Shown piece after piece: positions 15,057 to 23,979 of a stretch of 28,272 nucleotides of DNA (positions are counted from its first letter, which is position 1; the number at the start of each line of letters is the position of its first letter). Location of the stretch: positions 1 to 28,272 of the forward strand of contig JBBSOW010000036.1 of the NCBI GenBank assembly GCA_038259365.1, read 5' to 3'. A program made the translations under genes and the position numbers. The DNA is from JBBSOW01 sp038259365 (GTDB lineage: Bacteria > Actinomycetota > Actinomycetes > Propionibacteriales > Propionibacteriaceae). The notes beneath the pieces are model-generated. The model searched no databases and was not told where the DNA came from. It worked only from the letters and a program-made list of their open reading frames with translations.

Positions 15057-15695
15057 GTGCCCGAAGCCGTGAGCCACAGCGTCTACCGCGTCATCGGCCC
15101 CGTCTACGACGTGGTCTCGGGAGAGTGGCCGGTCTACCGGGCCGGCAGGGTGGCGGGCGTCCGGGCTCTGCAACTCTCCCCCGGCGACACCGTGCTCGAC
15201 GTCGGCTGCGGCACGGGGCTGAGCCTGCCGCTCCTCGCCGAGGCGGTGGGCCCCACCGGCCACGTGATCGGCATCGACGCGGCGGAGAATATGCTCGCCC
15301 AGGCGCGCCGCCGGGTAGCCGGCCTCGGCTGCCAGGTGACGTTGCTCTGCGGTGACGCCACGGCGCCGAGCGACCCCGTCTGGGCTCGGGTGCGCGAGCT
15401 GAAACCCAACCGGGTGCTCTTCGCGTACTCGCTTTCGCTGATGCAGCCGTGGAAACAGGCGTGGCGTAACGCCGTCGAACCCCTGCCCCCAACGGGCCGC
15501 GCCGCCATCGTCGACATGGCCTTGCCGACGGGTTGGTGCTCGGTGTGGCGACCGCTCGCCCGGCTCGCCACCAAGCTTGGCGGATCGGACCCGCACGCGC
15601 ACCCGTGGCGGGCCCTCGAAAACGAGTTCGATGAGGTCAGCCACGAACGGCTGCGTTGTGGCCACGTTCGGGTGGTGTCGGGCGACAGACGGTAG
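15057..15695 (+). CDS. SAM-dependent class I methyltransferase
   Basis: A 212-residue cytoplasmic methyltransferase with a Rossmann fold. Motif I is VLDVGCGTGLSLPLL (46-60), and the acidic residue that binds the SAM ribose is Asp74 in GHVIGIDAAENML. A motif II/III region (LCGDATAPSD) and a C-terminal strand region complete the fold. It resembles the small methyltransferases annotated as ubiquinone/menaquinone- or phospholipid-type enzymes, but nothing identifies the acceptor. The GTG at 15057 is likely leaderless (TACATT at 15045-15050). Codon use is strongly GC-biased compared with the catabolic cluster on its left. It is convergent with the broken helicase, with 17 bases between them, and is not part of an obvious operon. 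Confidence 0.85.
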   Translation: MPEAVSHSVYRVIGPVYDVVSGEWPVYRAGRVAGVRALQLSPGDTVLDVGCGTGLSLPLLAEAVGPTGHVIGIDAAENMLAQARRRVAGLGCQVTLLCGDATAPSDPVWARVRELKPNRVLFAYSLSLMQPWKQAWRNAVEPLPPTGRAAIVDMALPTGWCSVWRPLARLATKLGGSDPHAHPWRALENEFDEVSHERLRCGHVRVVSGDRR

Positions 15696-15712
15696 GGAAT
15701 CGAGCGCCGAGC

Positions 15713-18686
15713 TTACTGGTCGATCGGCGAGCCGATCCGTTCCAGAGCCCCGGCGAGGACCGAAAAATGGGCCAGCTCGCTCCAGTCCCGGTGGCTGCCG
15801 ATGACGTAGAGGCGACGCTTGGCCCGGCTGACCGCCACGTTTACGAGGTTGGGGCTCGAGGCCACCCACTCCCGAGCCCCGCGGTTGCCGCGGGCGCTGA
15901 CGAGGACCAGGAAGACGACGTCGGCCTGACTGCCCGGCAGGGTATGGATCGTGTCTGCCCGCAGCCCGGGACGAGTCCGAGAAATCTGCTCTAACCGGTC
16001 CGCCACGGGGCGAAACGGGGAGAGCGCGAGCATCTCGCTATAGGGCACGCCCCGGCGGTGAACCCGGTCGATCTCGATCAGCAGCCGATCGATCCGGGCG
16101 GGCTGTGCAAGGTGGTGCCGAACGGCCGACCCGGTCGGCGAGGGTTTGCACCGAGGCCCTGGGCGGGACCCAATCGGCCGACACCTTAAGCGAGGCAGCA
16201 ATATCGCTCACCACCTGGAACGGGATGCCGACCGCCGGCTCGAGCTGCAGGCGGTCCCCCACCGCGATGGTGCGTTGGGCTCGCCAGATCCCACCGACGG
16301 CGTCCTGCGGAGCGCACTGCCCGGCCTCGTCGATGAACATCCAGCCGAACGAACCCGCCCCCAGCCTCCTGAACATCCCGGGCATCGATGCGAGCGTGGT
16401 CGAGACCACCGGGACCACCAGGAAGAACAGCTGCCAGGCCGCCAGCCTCGCCTGCGCGCCGAGGTTCTTGGGGCACTGGCCCGTCACGACATCGTGGGTG
16501 GCGAACAGCCCCTGCCGAATCTTGATGGCTTGGTCGTGGATGAACGCGCGATGCAAACCCAGCGCGGCGAGGAAGAGCTCCGATCGGGCGAGGTTGAACT
16601 CCCGATCCTGCCAGGGCGCAGCCAGTTCGCGGGTGTCCCCGCTCGACTCCAGTCGCGGGTAGGCCTCCTGGTAGTGGGCCTGATCCTCGGCCGCCTGCTG
16701 TCTGACCCGGGCCAGGTGCTCGTCCATGCGGGCCCGATCCGCTTCCAAGATTCGCTCGCGGCCGCGGGCCTGGCTCAGCGCGGAACGCAGCGCGTCGCCG
16801 GTCCGTCGCGTTTCGGCGATCCGTTGCTCGTTCTCCAGTAGCGCGGTTTCGCACGCCAGGAAGCCGGGGCGCCACTCGCGCATGGCTCGCCCAAAGCTCG
16901 CGAGCCGCTCCCACGAGCCCGGCTGGGCGGCCTGCTGACGCTGCATGGCTTCGCGCAGAATGACGCCATGGGCCGAGAGGCTCGCCGCGACCTCGTCATG
17001 CGTGGCGAGCTGTTGTTGCAACGTGTCACGGCTCCGGCTGGCCTCTGCGAGGTGGAGGCGAACCTCGCTCAGTTTGGCTTCGAGAACCGGCAGGAGCCGG
17101 CAGCGACGTTCGGCCTCGACGCGCTCGGTCTGCATCGTCTGCGCCTCGCGCAGGCTTCCCCTAAAGCCCGCGACGCAATCGGCCCAGGACCGCCGTGGCG
17201 GGTTGGGCGCCTTCAGGAGTTGTTCGAACCCGGCGGTGTCAGCCGCCTCACCCTCGGCCCGCGGTCCCCACCAGAACGAGTTCATGAACTGGCTGCGGTC
17301 CGTCTTGTCGCCCAACGTCGCGCAGAAGAGCGCCCACGCCTCGTCGCGTTGATCGCTAGGCGACGAACCGGCCGGGGTCTCGCTCTTGGCGCGGTCTTGC
17401 AGGATCCGGCTGGCCAGGTTGGTGAAGTGGTCGACGTTGCCTCGCCAACGTTCGGCGATGGCGCTAGCCGAGGAGATCTCGGCGGTGACGTTTGCGACGG
17501 CGGTGGTCTGGGGCGCGGCGACAATCATCTCGAAGCCCGCTATCTCCGGCTTGAGGCGCGGCACGCCACGCGGGTATCCGTCGGTCTTCCAGCGATGGTC
17601 GTGCTCGGGCGCCTCGAAGGCGTCCCCGGGGTCGGCGAGATCGGCGAGTTTACGGGCCCGCTCGACGATGTTATGCGCGATGAGCTCGCGGAGCACGGTC
17701 GTCTTTCCGGTTCCGGGTGGGCCATGGATCCCCAGCAGACCACCGCTTCGGGTGGGACCGTGGACGGCTTCGTTGACGGCCAACTGCTGGCTGAGGGTCA
17801 GGGGATGGGCGGGGTCCGACGGCCACCGGCCCAACGAGATCCGCTCCGCGCTCGCCCCGCTCGTCACCGCGTCGCCATCCCTACGCACGTCCACCCGGTG
17901 CGCTTCATCCACCCGATCGGCCGGGGTGAGGTAGCTCTGCAGCCCCGCTCCCAGATCCCCCTCGCGTACCGCCTGACGGACCGTTCCCAGGTCTTCGAGA
18001 TGGAAACTGTTCAGGGGGTCGTCTTCGCCGAGCTCGCTCGCTACCTTGGGGCTCACCTGCCGGCTGCGAATCAGGACCGATGCACAGCTCAGCTCCGGTA
18101 CGCGGTCCAGGCCCGTCAGGCTCACCACGATGCGCCGGAGTTCCTCCAGGCTGCGGGTGCCGAGCGAGACGGCCGACTGCGTGCCCGCCAACTTGCTGCG
18201 GCGATCCTCGGCGGCCCGGATCGACTCGGCGAAGCTCGACTTCGCCTGCTCGAACTCGGCCATCCAGACGTCGTGGCGTCTCGGGGATCGACGAAGGCGG
18301 CCCAACGCCCAGGCACAGGAGGACAGGACCGCCGAGCCAGCGACCAGGCAGCCGCCCTCGTCGACGACCAGGCCGGCGCAAGCGCTGCGTCCCATCGGTC
18401 GGAGGTCGTGGGCGTCCCGGTCGTCTTGGACAGCCTTGGAGGACGTCTCATAGACCGCGGAGAGCTCGTACAGCCCCAAGTAGACCGTGTGCTGCCACAC
18501 CCGATTCTCGGCCGCTGGTGGGAGCGAGCGCCACGGGAGCGCTTCCTTCGGGTTCCACTCGATGACGATGTCGTGGCCGGCGCCCCGGGTCACCTGCGGC
18601 ACGGGCTGGGGGGTGAACAACTCGATGAGTCGCCAGAACTCAAGGGTGTCTGCCTGCTTCTGGAAGTCCCGAGTCATGGAGGCCAC
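15713..18686 (-). pseudogene. UPF1-like SF1 helicase/ATPase gene, broken by frameshift with lost segment
   Basis: The frame from 18686 (GTG; ATG also at 18677) encodes an SF1 helicase of the UPF1/Dna2-like group. Residues 1-300 are a family-specific N-terminal region. Walker A is GPPGTGKT (322-329), a long coiled-coil insertion follows (about 520-690), and then VVSTTLASMPGMFRRLG, the Walker B FIDEAGQC (784-791) and VGDRLQLEP. Soon after VQTLADRVGR it runs into 27 unrelated residues and stops at 16038. The C-terminal end continues in another frame: SEMLALSPFRPVADRL, ADTIHTLPGSQADVV and NLVNVAVSRAKRRLYVIG (motifs V-VI), ending at 15713. The block normally found between these pieces, with the RVHRRC-type motif, appears to be missing (roughly 90 residues). 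This is therefore a deletion plus frame change near 16105-16135 rather than a single-base slip, and the protein is probably non-functional. Confidence 0.82.
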
Positions 18687-18768
18687 GCTAGTGCGTATGT
18701 CCGGCTCAAGCCCACCGCAAGCGGCGCCCGGTCGCCGGTTCGCACCCGTCCAAGCTGACCGTCAGCGC

Positions 18769-19866
18769 CTAGCCCGCGCGATCGATGACCCGGGACTTCG
18801 ATCCCGAATCTGCGCGAGGATCAGGCAGCAACACGGTCTTGACCAGGTTCAGCGCCATGAAGAGGAAGCTGAGCACCCAGGCTGCAAACGCCACCCACAG
18901 CCACCCTTTTCCGATCCAGCCGACTATCGGTAACTGGTCGGCTTGGCCGAGGTAGATGCCGGCCACCGCGTACATGCCGAGGGGGAAGACCGCGCTCCAC
19001 CACGTCGCCTCGTAGCGCAGAGGTATCCGATGGGTAACGTGGCGCCACCAGCCGGCAGCGATCAAGGCTGGGATCAGCCAGGTGGCGAACGCCCAGAACA
19101 CGACCGCGGCCCCGGCGATCAGCCCGCGGGTAGCGTCGACCATTGGCGCGTCGGCCATCTCCACGATCCGCGCCGCCGCGAGAATGGTGATCGCGCAGGC
19201 GCCCATCGCCACCCAGTAGGGTGGATTGAGGTCGGTGGGACGAAATTCGTAGAGCAGGATCCGAGCCGCCACGAAGATGCCGGCGGCGGCGTAGAGGAAG
19301 ACACCCACAGACCAGGAAAAGACCGCGACGACGGCGAGCACATCGCGAAGCGAGAGATAGACCGGTTCGAGCGAAGCCGCCGAGACCGCGACGGACTGGC
19401 TGGCCACCACCCAGATGAACCAGGTCCCGTTCGCCTTGGCCACGACCGGACGATGTTCGGTGCTCAGCACCGCCGTCCAGGGGATGACATAGCCCAGCAC
19501 CAGCCAGATGAGAACCGCCACCATGAGCAGGGCTGCGGTTATCGAGTAGTGCCCGTCCATGGCCAACCGAACCCCGAGCACGTCTGTCCCCGCGATGAAG
19601 GTGAAGAAGCCGAAGGCTCGGCCGGAGTCGGTGAAGTCGCCAACCACCTCGTGTCGGTAGGCGATGAGGCGCCAACCGCTCAGGAAGATCAACGCCACGT
19701 AGGAGACCACACACGCGATCAACAGCGCGACCGACAACAGCCGATGACCGTTCAAAAGCATGCCAACGGAGATAATTCCGCTGGCCATCACGAGGGCAAA
19801 GTAACCCGGGGTCAGCCCGCGGACCGCCCGCTGCACCCGCTCTGCAAGGCCGAGTGTCAACGACAT
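18769..19866 (-). CDS. TDT-family (tellurite-resistance/C4-dicarboxylate, SLAC1-like) membrane transporter
   Basis: A 365-residue integral membrane protein with about ten hydrophobic helices. The first helix region LTPGYFALVMASGIISVGMLL (18-38) is the typical opening of the TDT/SLAC1 fold, followed by GFFTFIAGTDVLG, ANGTWFIWVVASQSVAV and TWWSAVFPLGMYAVA. Relatives include TehA-type anion channels, malate permeases and sulphite pumps, so an anion channel or transporter is likely; the ligand is unknown. The ATG at 19866 is the only usable start because an in-frame stop lies 11 codons upstream. The Shine-Dalgarno GGAGG (19893-19897) is 26 bases away, with a 14-base hairpin between. The gene is 82 bases upstream of the broken helicase on the same strand and diverges from the hemerythrin gene. 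Confidence 0.85.
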   Translation of the reverse strand: MSLTLGLAERVQRAVRGLTPGYFALVMASGIISVGMLLNGHRLLSVALLIACVVSYVALIFLSGWRLIAYRHEVVGDFTDSGRAFGFFTFIAGTDVLGVRLAMDGHYSITAALLMVAVLIWLVLGYVIPWTAVLSTEHRPVVAKANGTWFIWVVASQSVAVSAASLEPVYLSLRDVLAVVAVFSWSVGVFLYAAAGIFVAARILLYEFRPTDLNPPYWVAMGACAITILAAARIVEMADAPMVDATRGLIAGAAVVFWAFATWLIPALIAAGWWRHVTHRIPLRYEATWWSAVFPLGMYAVAGIYLGQADQLPIVGWIGKGWLWVAFAAWVLSFLFMALNLVKTVLLPDPRADSGSKSRVIDRAG

Positions 19867-19875
19867 AGCGGATGC

Positions 19876-19899
19876 GCGGCTGGTGCCGCGGACCTCCTC
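19876..19899 (-). promoter_or_regulatory. Distant Shine-Dalgarno with hairpin spacer before the TDT gene
   Basis: GAGGAGG (19893-19899 on the minus strand) is followed by GCGGC-ACCA-GCCGC (19876-19889), a 5-bp stem, then the ATG at 19866. If the stem forms, the effective spacing drops from 26 to 12 bases. Hairpin-bridged ribosome sites are known in principle; here it is a prediction. Confidence 0.35.
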
Positions 19900-20087
19900 T
19901 CACGAAGTTGCACCGCGTCGACGGGCCGCGGTGGGTGGTGAACGACCAGTAGGACGACCAGTTCGAGACAACTGTGACTCTAGTCCGCACTGCCGGCCGT
20001 CTTGCGAACGGCCAGCCGGGAAGGGTGCAGCCTCATCCCACCGTCTTGAGAGCTGGGACCGATCGAAAACACCCGTGTACTTTTCTG

Positions 20088-20106
20088 CAACTCTGAGTTG
20101 TAATAA
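20088..20106 (+). promoter_or_regulatory. Palindrome abutting the -10 of the hemerythrin-like gene
   Basis: CAACTC-T-GAGTTG (20088-20100) is a perfect 6-bp inverted repeat directly followed by TAATAA (20101-20106), a -10-like element 5 bases before the ATG at 20112. No Shine-Dalgarno is present, so the mRNA may be leaderless and a regulator bound to the palindrome would block the promoter. The regulator is not identified. Confidence 0.45.
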
Positions 20107-20111
20107 CTAGT

Positions 20112-20627
20112 ATGAGTCATACCGAACAGGACCCGGCCTTGTTAGCCGACCAGGACGAAGCCCGCACCCTACGGACGTCGAAAGACCACCATGCCGGGCT
20201 TCGGGCTCGACTGGGCGAATACACAGACGAGTTGATCGAGGCCGTGGCTCTTGGCGCCGACTCCGAACCAGCCCGGCGTCAGCTGGTCGCGTTCCTTACC
20301 GACGATCTCCTTGCTCATCTGGAGTCCGAGCAGCAGATCCTCTACGCCGCGGCGCGTGAGGTTGGCGCCGACTCGCTGGTCGCATCCCTCGAGGTCGAAC
20401 ACGATCTGCTGGTCCGTACGATCAGCGAGCTGGAGCGAGCCGCTCCTGGCCTTGCCGCCGCGCTAGCAGGCCACGCTGTGCTGGTCCTGGTCGGTCTGCG
20501 CATCGAGAAGGAGGAGACGGTCCTCATCCCGATGCTCGCCGCCGCCGGGATAGACGTGCGCGCCCTTCTGGCGGACATGGTCGTCCGGATGGCAACCAAG
20601 TACGGCTCACGATTCACCTACATGTGA
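20112..20627 (+). CDS. Hemerythrin-like (HHE) domain protein
   Basis: A 171-residue all-helical protein with the residue pattern of an HHE cation-binding domain, which holds a di-iron centre in a four-helix bundle. Candidate ligands are His26/His27 (SKDHHAGL), His69 and Glu73 (AHLESEQ), His97 (VEHDLL), His121 (AGHAVL) and Glu132/Glu135 (IEKEETVLIPML). The last motif matches the HxxxE...E-type end of bacterial HHE proteins. Such proteins bind oxygen or NO or sense redox and iron stress. The ATG at 20112 lacks a ribosome site and follows a TAATAA element, consistent with a leaderless transcript. It diverges from the TDT transporter and converges with the ATPase gene 7 bases away. The exact role is open; the domain call is fairly safe. 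Confidence 0.75.
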   Translation: MSHTEQDPALLADQDEARTLRTSKDHHAGLRARLGEYTDELIEAVALGADSEPARRQLVAFLTDDLLAHLESEQQILYAAAREVGADSLVASLEVEHDLLVRTISELERAAPGLAAALAGHAVLVLVGLRIEKEETVLIPMLAAAGIDVRALLADMVVRMATKYGSRFTYM

Positions 20628-20634
20628 GGCGGAC

Positions 20635-21822
20635 CTACTCCTGGTTCGCGCGCAGGTAGCGGCCAAAGTGCGGCACGGTGAACGCGACGCGGCCGCGCTC
20701 CCCGGAATACACCAGGCCCTTCTTCAGCAGCGCGTCTCGCGCCGGAGAGAGGGATTGCGGCTTGCGGTCCAAAACGTTGGCGACCTCGGCGGTGAAGACG
20801 GCCTCGTCGGCCTCCCCCGCGGCCTCGGCCATGGCCATCAGGTATTCCCGCTCGGCCGGGGTGGCGCGTTCGAAGCGGGAACCAAAGAAGCCGACCGCCA
20901 GCTCCGCCTCCGCTTCGGGGGCCCCGACTCGGATGTCCTCAGCGGTGATGGGCGAACGGGGCGCGACGTCCCAGGCCACCTTCCCGTATGCCTGCAGGAA
21001 GTAGGGATATCCGGCGGTCACCTCGTACAACGCCGCCAGAGCCTCGGGGTCGAAGCTGGCGTCCTCCTCCTCGGCCGGGGCCACCAGGGCCAGGTCGGCG
21101 GCCTCGCGGTTGAGGCGGTCGACGCGGATGTAGCGAAAGAGCCGCTCGGAGTAGGACTTCGACGCCGACAACACCGCCGGAAGGTGCGGCAGTCCGGCGC
21201 CGACCACGATGACCGGCAGGCCCTGCTGGCCGATCTCGTGGCAGGCGGCACACAGCGCCGAGATGTCCTCGGCTCCGAGGTCTTGCATCTCGTCGATGAA
21301 GATGGCGATGCCGCGGCCGATGTCGGCGGCGAGGCCACCGGCGTCGGTCAGCAGCTCCACCAGATCGATCTCGATATCGCCGGAATCGGCGCGGCCCACG
21401 TTCGCCAGCACGTCGATGCCGGGGTTCCAGCGGTCCCGGAACTTCGCCCCCGGCTTGGCGTCACGCTCGACGAAGGAGCGGATTGTGCCCAACACCGAAT
21501 CCACCTGGGAATCGGTGGGATGGCTGATCTCGCGCACGGCCATGTGCAGCGCCGCGCCGAGCGGTCGACGCAACGACTGGTCCGGACGGGCCTCGAACTT
21601 GCCGGTCCCCCACTTGGCCCGGACCGCGGACGAACGCAGGGTGTTCAGCAGCACGGTCTTGCCGACCCCGCGCAGTCCGGTCAGCATGATCGAGCGTTCG
21701 GGGCGACCCTTGGCCACCCGCTGCAGCACGACGTCGAACGCCCGCAGTTCGCTGTCACGGCCGGCCAGTTCCGGTGGCCGCTGACCGGCACCGGGGGCGT
21801 AGGGGTTACGAATCGGATCCAC
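20635..21822 (-). CDS. ORC1/Cdc6-like AAA ATPase with winged-helix C-terminus
   Basis: A 395-residue P-loop ATPase of the group annotated in actinobacteria simply as ATP-binding protein. An ELAGRDSELRAFD box precedes Walker A GLRGVGKT (49-56). Walker B is IAIFIDEMQDL (172-182), and a sensor-like PVIVVGAGLP follows. After the lid (ALYEVTAGYPYFLQAYG) comes a winged-helix-like domain (about 330-390: VFTAEVANVLDRKPQSLSPARDALLKKG, then FTVPHFGRYL). The structure suggests an NTP-driven switch that binds DNA or a partner, but no function is established for this group. The GTG at 21822 follows a TACGGT -10 by 6 bases (21829-21834), so the mRNA is probably leaderless. Gene ends converge with the hemerythrin gene. 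Length is normal and no damage is seen. Confidence 0.82.
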   Translation of the reverse strand: MDPIRNPYAPGAGQRPPELAGRDSELRAFDVVLQRVAKGRPERSIMLTGLRGVGKTVLLNTLRSSAVRAKWGTGKFEARPDQSLRRPLGAALHMAVREISHPTDSQVDSVLGTIRSFVERDAKPGAKFRDRWNPGIDVLANVGRADSGDIEIDLVELLTDAGGLAADIGRGIAIFIDEMQDLGAEDISALCAACHEIGQQGLPVIVVGAGLPHLPAVLSASKSYSERLFRYIRVDRLNREAADLALVAPAEEEDASFDPEALAALYEVTAGYPYFLQAYGKVAWDVAPRSPITAEDIRVGAPEAEAELAVGFFGSRFERATPAEREYLMAMAEAAGEADEAVFTAEVANVLDRKPQSLSPARDALLKKGLVYSGERGRVAFTVPHFGRYLRANQE

Positions 21823-21828
21823 GATAGG

Positions 21829-21834
21829 ACCGTA
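21829..21834 (-). promoter_or_regulatory. -10 element for a probably leaderless ATPase mRNA
   Basis: On the minus strand TACGGT (TANNNT) is followed by six bases and then the GTG at 21822. An 8-bp inverted repeat, CACGATAG at 21820-21827 and CTATCGTG at 21866-21873, brackets this promoter, and one arm covers the start codon. No -35 matches the consensus well. Confidence 0.4.
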
Positions 21835-21912
21835 TACCGTTCTCTAGCGCTTCCACGAGATTTAGCTATCGTGTCCTAGCCGTATCGGGCTATCGCCCTG
21901 ACAGTGGAATGC

Positions 21913-23238
21913 TCAGGCAGCGTTGACGTGGATCGGGCCGCTGTGCCTCGCCAGATCCCAGTTGGATCTATGTCCCGCGTCTTCCGACTTCGAAGCCGCC
22001 TTTGCGGACTTCCCCGAAAGCGCGTCGGTGAATCCGTGGCTCACCCGGTAATGGAAACCGAATGGCGATCGCCATTCGAAAACTCCCGGCTCGGTCTGGG
22101 TGACTCTCCAACCTCCATGTGTTTTGGCCCGATGTTCCAGCCGCCCAAGGGAGCCCAGGTTGGACGGCCTGGTTTGCGGTGGGGAGCCACCAGAAGTGCC
22201 TGACCTCCGCTCTGATCGGAACGGCTCGGTGTGATCAAGATCAGCGTGAATCGATCGCGTGGTGGAGAACGGGAACACGGAGAACGGATCGCGAATCCGC
22301 ACCTGCTCGCGGATCCGGGTCGGGATCTCGTAGCTGTCCGACCCCGAATCGCCGGCCAGATCGAGAACCGGTAACACCCGGACCCGATCGTGGGCCAACA
22401 GGTCTCGTATCTGGTCCAACAACAACGGACCCACCGCATCCTCGCGGGCTACTCCATTCCCGTTCTCGACGGTTCCCCGGCTGACGTGCACCACGAGTGT
22501 CGAGTCCTGGCGCGGTAACGTGCCGCGATCGCTGGGACGAGCCAGCTCGGCCAACGCCTCCGATCTCAGCTCCGGCAACGGCTCACGACGCCCCTCGAGG
22601 ACCATCGCGTTCGCGATCGTGTCGATGGCGCGGCTCAGCTGGACGGCGTCCGCGGTGTTCATCCGCCCGACCATCAGCGAGGACCCGTCGCCCTCGTGAC
22701 GGACATACACATATCGCTCGGCCCGAGCCGCCTCAGCGCGGCGCCGGGCCAACGCCTGATCGGCGGACAGGATCAAACCCTCGGCCTTGCGGCGGATCCG
22801 ACCCCACGCCAACCGCCCCCACGATGATTCCAGCCTCAGGTCCACCCACCGGGCGGCATCGGCGTCCAACTCCGCCCCCGCGCACATCGATGCCACCTTG
22901 CGGGCCTGCCACGCCGGCATCAATCCCTGATTCAGCGCCTCCCACGAGCGCGGGTGGCGGTGCCGCAGGTTCATCACGTCGTTGACCAGATGCCACGCCG
23001 TGGCATCGCCCACACCCAACATCGCCGACAGCTCGGGGACCAGGAACTCCGCCACCGCCGGCGTTCCATCGGCACCCGAGATCTTCAACCGCTCACCACC
23101 GGCAAGCGTTCGCGGGGTCACGACACAGGACGCGTCCACCAACTCCGCCACCAACCACAACTGATCAACCTGCGCGCGACGCTCCGCCGCGACAGCCGCC
23201 AGCAGCCGATCAGCAATGCCGCGAATGGTCCCTTCCAT
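21913..23238 (-). CDS. DUF222 / HNH-endonuclease-like (13E12 repeat family) protein
   Basis: A 441-residue protein with an N-terminal DUF222 domain (about 5-300; note VPELSAMLGVGDATAWHLVNDVM and MPAWQARKVASMC) and a C-terminal HNH-like region. The latter has HADLDHTEPF and RAKTHGGWRVTQ, but the paired cysteines that normally hold zinc are serines (FSVFPFS), and a histidine of the RRHHR stretch is glutamate (LEHRAKTH). Families of this type are repeated many times in actinobacterial genomes and are suspected of mobility, though most are not proven nucleases. The cysteine-free variant is what I associate with Propionibacteriales. The ATG at 23238 is the natural start, with no clear ribosome site. 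The gene stands alone, 90 bases beyond the ATPase promoter region. Confidence 0.85.
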   Translation of the reverse strand: MEGTIRGIADRLLAAVAAERRAQVDQLWLVAELVDASCVVTPRTLAGGERLKISGADGTPAVAEFLVPELSAMLGVGDATAWHLVNDVMNLRHRHPRSWEALNQGLMPAWQARKVASMCAGAELDADAARWVDLRLESSWGRLAWGRIRRKAEGLILSADQALARRRAEAARAERYVYVRHEGDGSSLMVGRMNTADAVQLSRAIDTIANAMVLEGRREPLPELRSEALAELARPSDRGTLPRQDSTLVVHVSRGTVENGNGVAREDAVGPLLLDQIRDLLAHDRVRVLPVLDLAGDSGSDSYEIPTRIREQVRIRDPFSVFPFSTTRSIHADLDHTEPFRSERRSGTSGGSPPQTRPSNLGSLGRLEHRAKTHGGWRVTQTEPGVFEWRSPFGFHYRVSHGFTDALSGKSAKAASKSEDAGHRSNWDLARHSGPIHVNAA

Positions 23239-23493
23239 GAATCAACTCAACCAGTCGCCTCTGACGTTTTTCGATCATCCGGTTTTCGCTGCCAAGGGTC
23301 CCCGCCTGGCGATTCTTGATGGCACTTTGCAGATCAATTCAGAGCCTGCTTCCCCACCCCCTATGAGTCACCCAGAGAGCCTGGCGTGGGGTGATGACGC
23401 GCCCGTAGTATTCAGCCATGGCACGACCATGAGCCAGATCGAAGCCTTGGGCGAATACGCTTCTCGCCGTCAGAACCACGATCAGCATCTTGC

Positions 23494-23965
23494 TTGAACG
23501 CCGGTTCGCTCTGTGCCGGCCTCGCGATCTTGTCGGGGTGGCTCGTCCGCAATCGGGTCAGATCCTTTGCCGCCGGCCTTGTCTCCTTGCTGGTGGCTCT
23601 CGTCGTGCACTACGGCTTGGGCTTGATTCTCGGCCTGTTCGATCCGGACGTGGGCGGAGAACCGGTTTTGGTTCCTGGCGGCGGTCATCGTGGGCGGCCC
23701 GCTCGGCCTGATAGGGGCGATGGCTCAGCGAACCGACTTCATGGAAATAGTCGCCCGTCTGGTCGTCCCTATTGGAGCGCTGCTCGAGCCATTCGTGATC
23801 GGCATGTTCACCAGCCCCGCGATCGTGCCGTGGCCCACGCGCCTTGCGAACGTCAGCTGCGAGGTAGTGCTGCTGGCGGCCGGAACGACGGGTTGCATCA
23901 AGGTGCTGGGCGCCGCCAGGAAGAGGTCATCGGCAGAGGAACGACGAGTGGTCGCTGAGGCGTGA
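23494..23965 (+). pseudogene. Frameshifted membrane-protein remnant (DUF6518-like)
   Basis: Two hydrophobic segments continue one another in different frames. The first frame (from a TTG at 23494) reads LNAGSLCAGLAILSGWLVRN and SLLVALVVHYGLGLILGLFDPD. After about 23640 the sense continues one frame over with NRFWFLAAVIVGGPLGLIGAMA, LVVPIGALLEPFVIGMF and EVVLLAAGTTGCIKVL, stopping at 23965. The order and spacing of helices resemble the actinobacterial DUF6518 membrane family of unknown function. The first helix expected upstream is absent, so the gene also looks 5'-truncated. The 255 bases before it (23239-23493) hold no recognisable gene. A single sequencing error could explain the frameshift but not the missing N-terminus. 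Family call is tentative. Confidence 0.55.
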
Positions 23966-23979
23966 TCCACCGGACTCAG

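Noticed and set aside
16968..18758. A 596-codon plus-strand frame opposite the helicase
   Set aside because: The minus strand encodes clear Walker motifs and coiled coil; the antisense translation has no recognisable domain.
15057..21822. Anti-phage defence island (methyltransferase, helicase, ATPase)
   Set aside because: The methyltransferase is a small-molecule type, the helicase is broken, and the three genes are in separate transcription units with unrelated genes between; no nuclease or specificity partner is seen.
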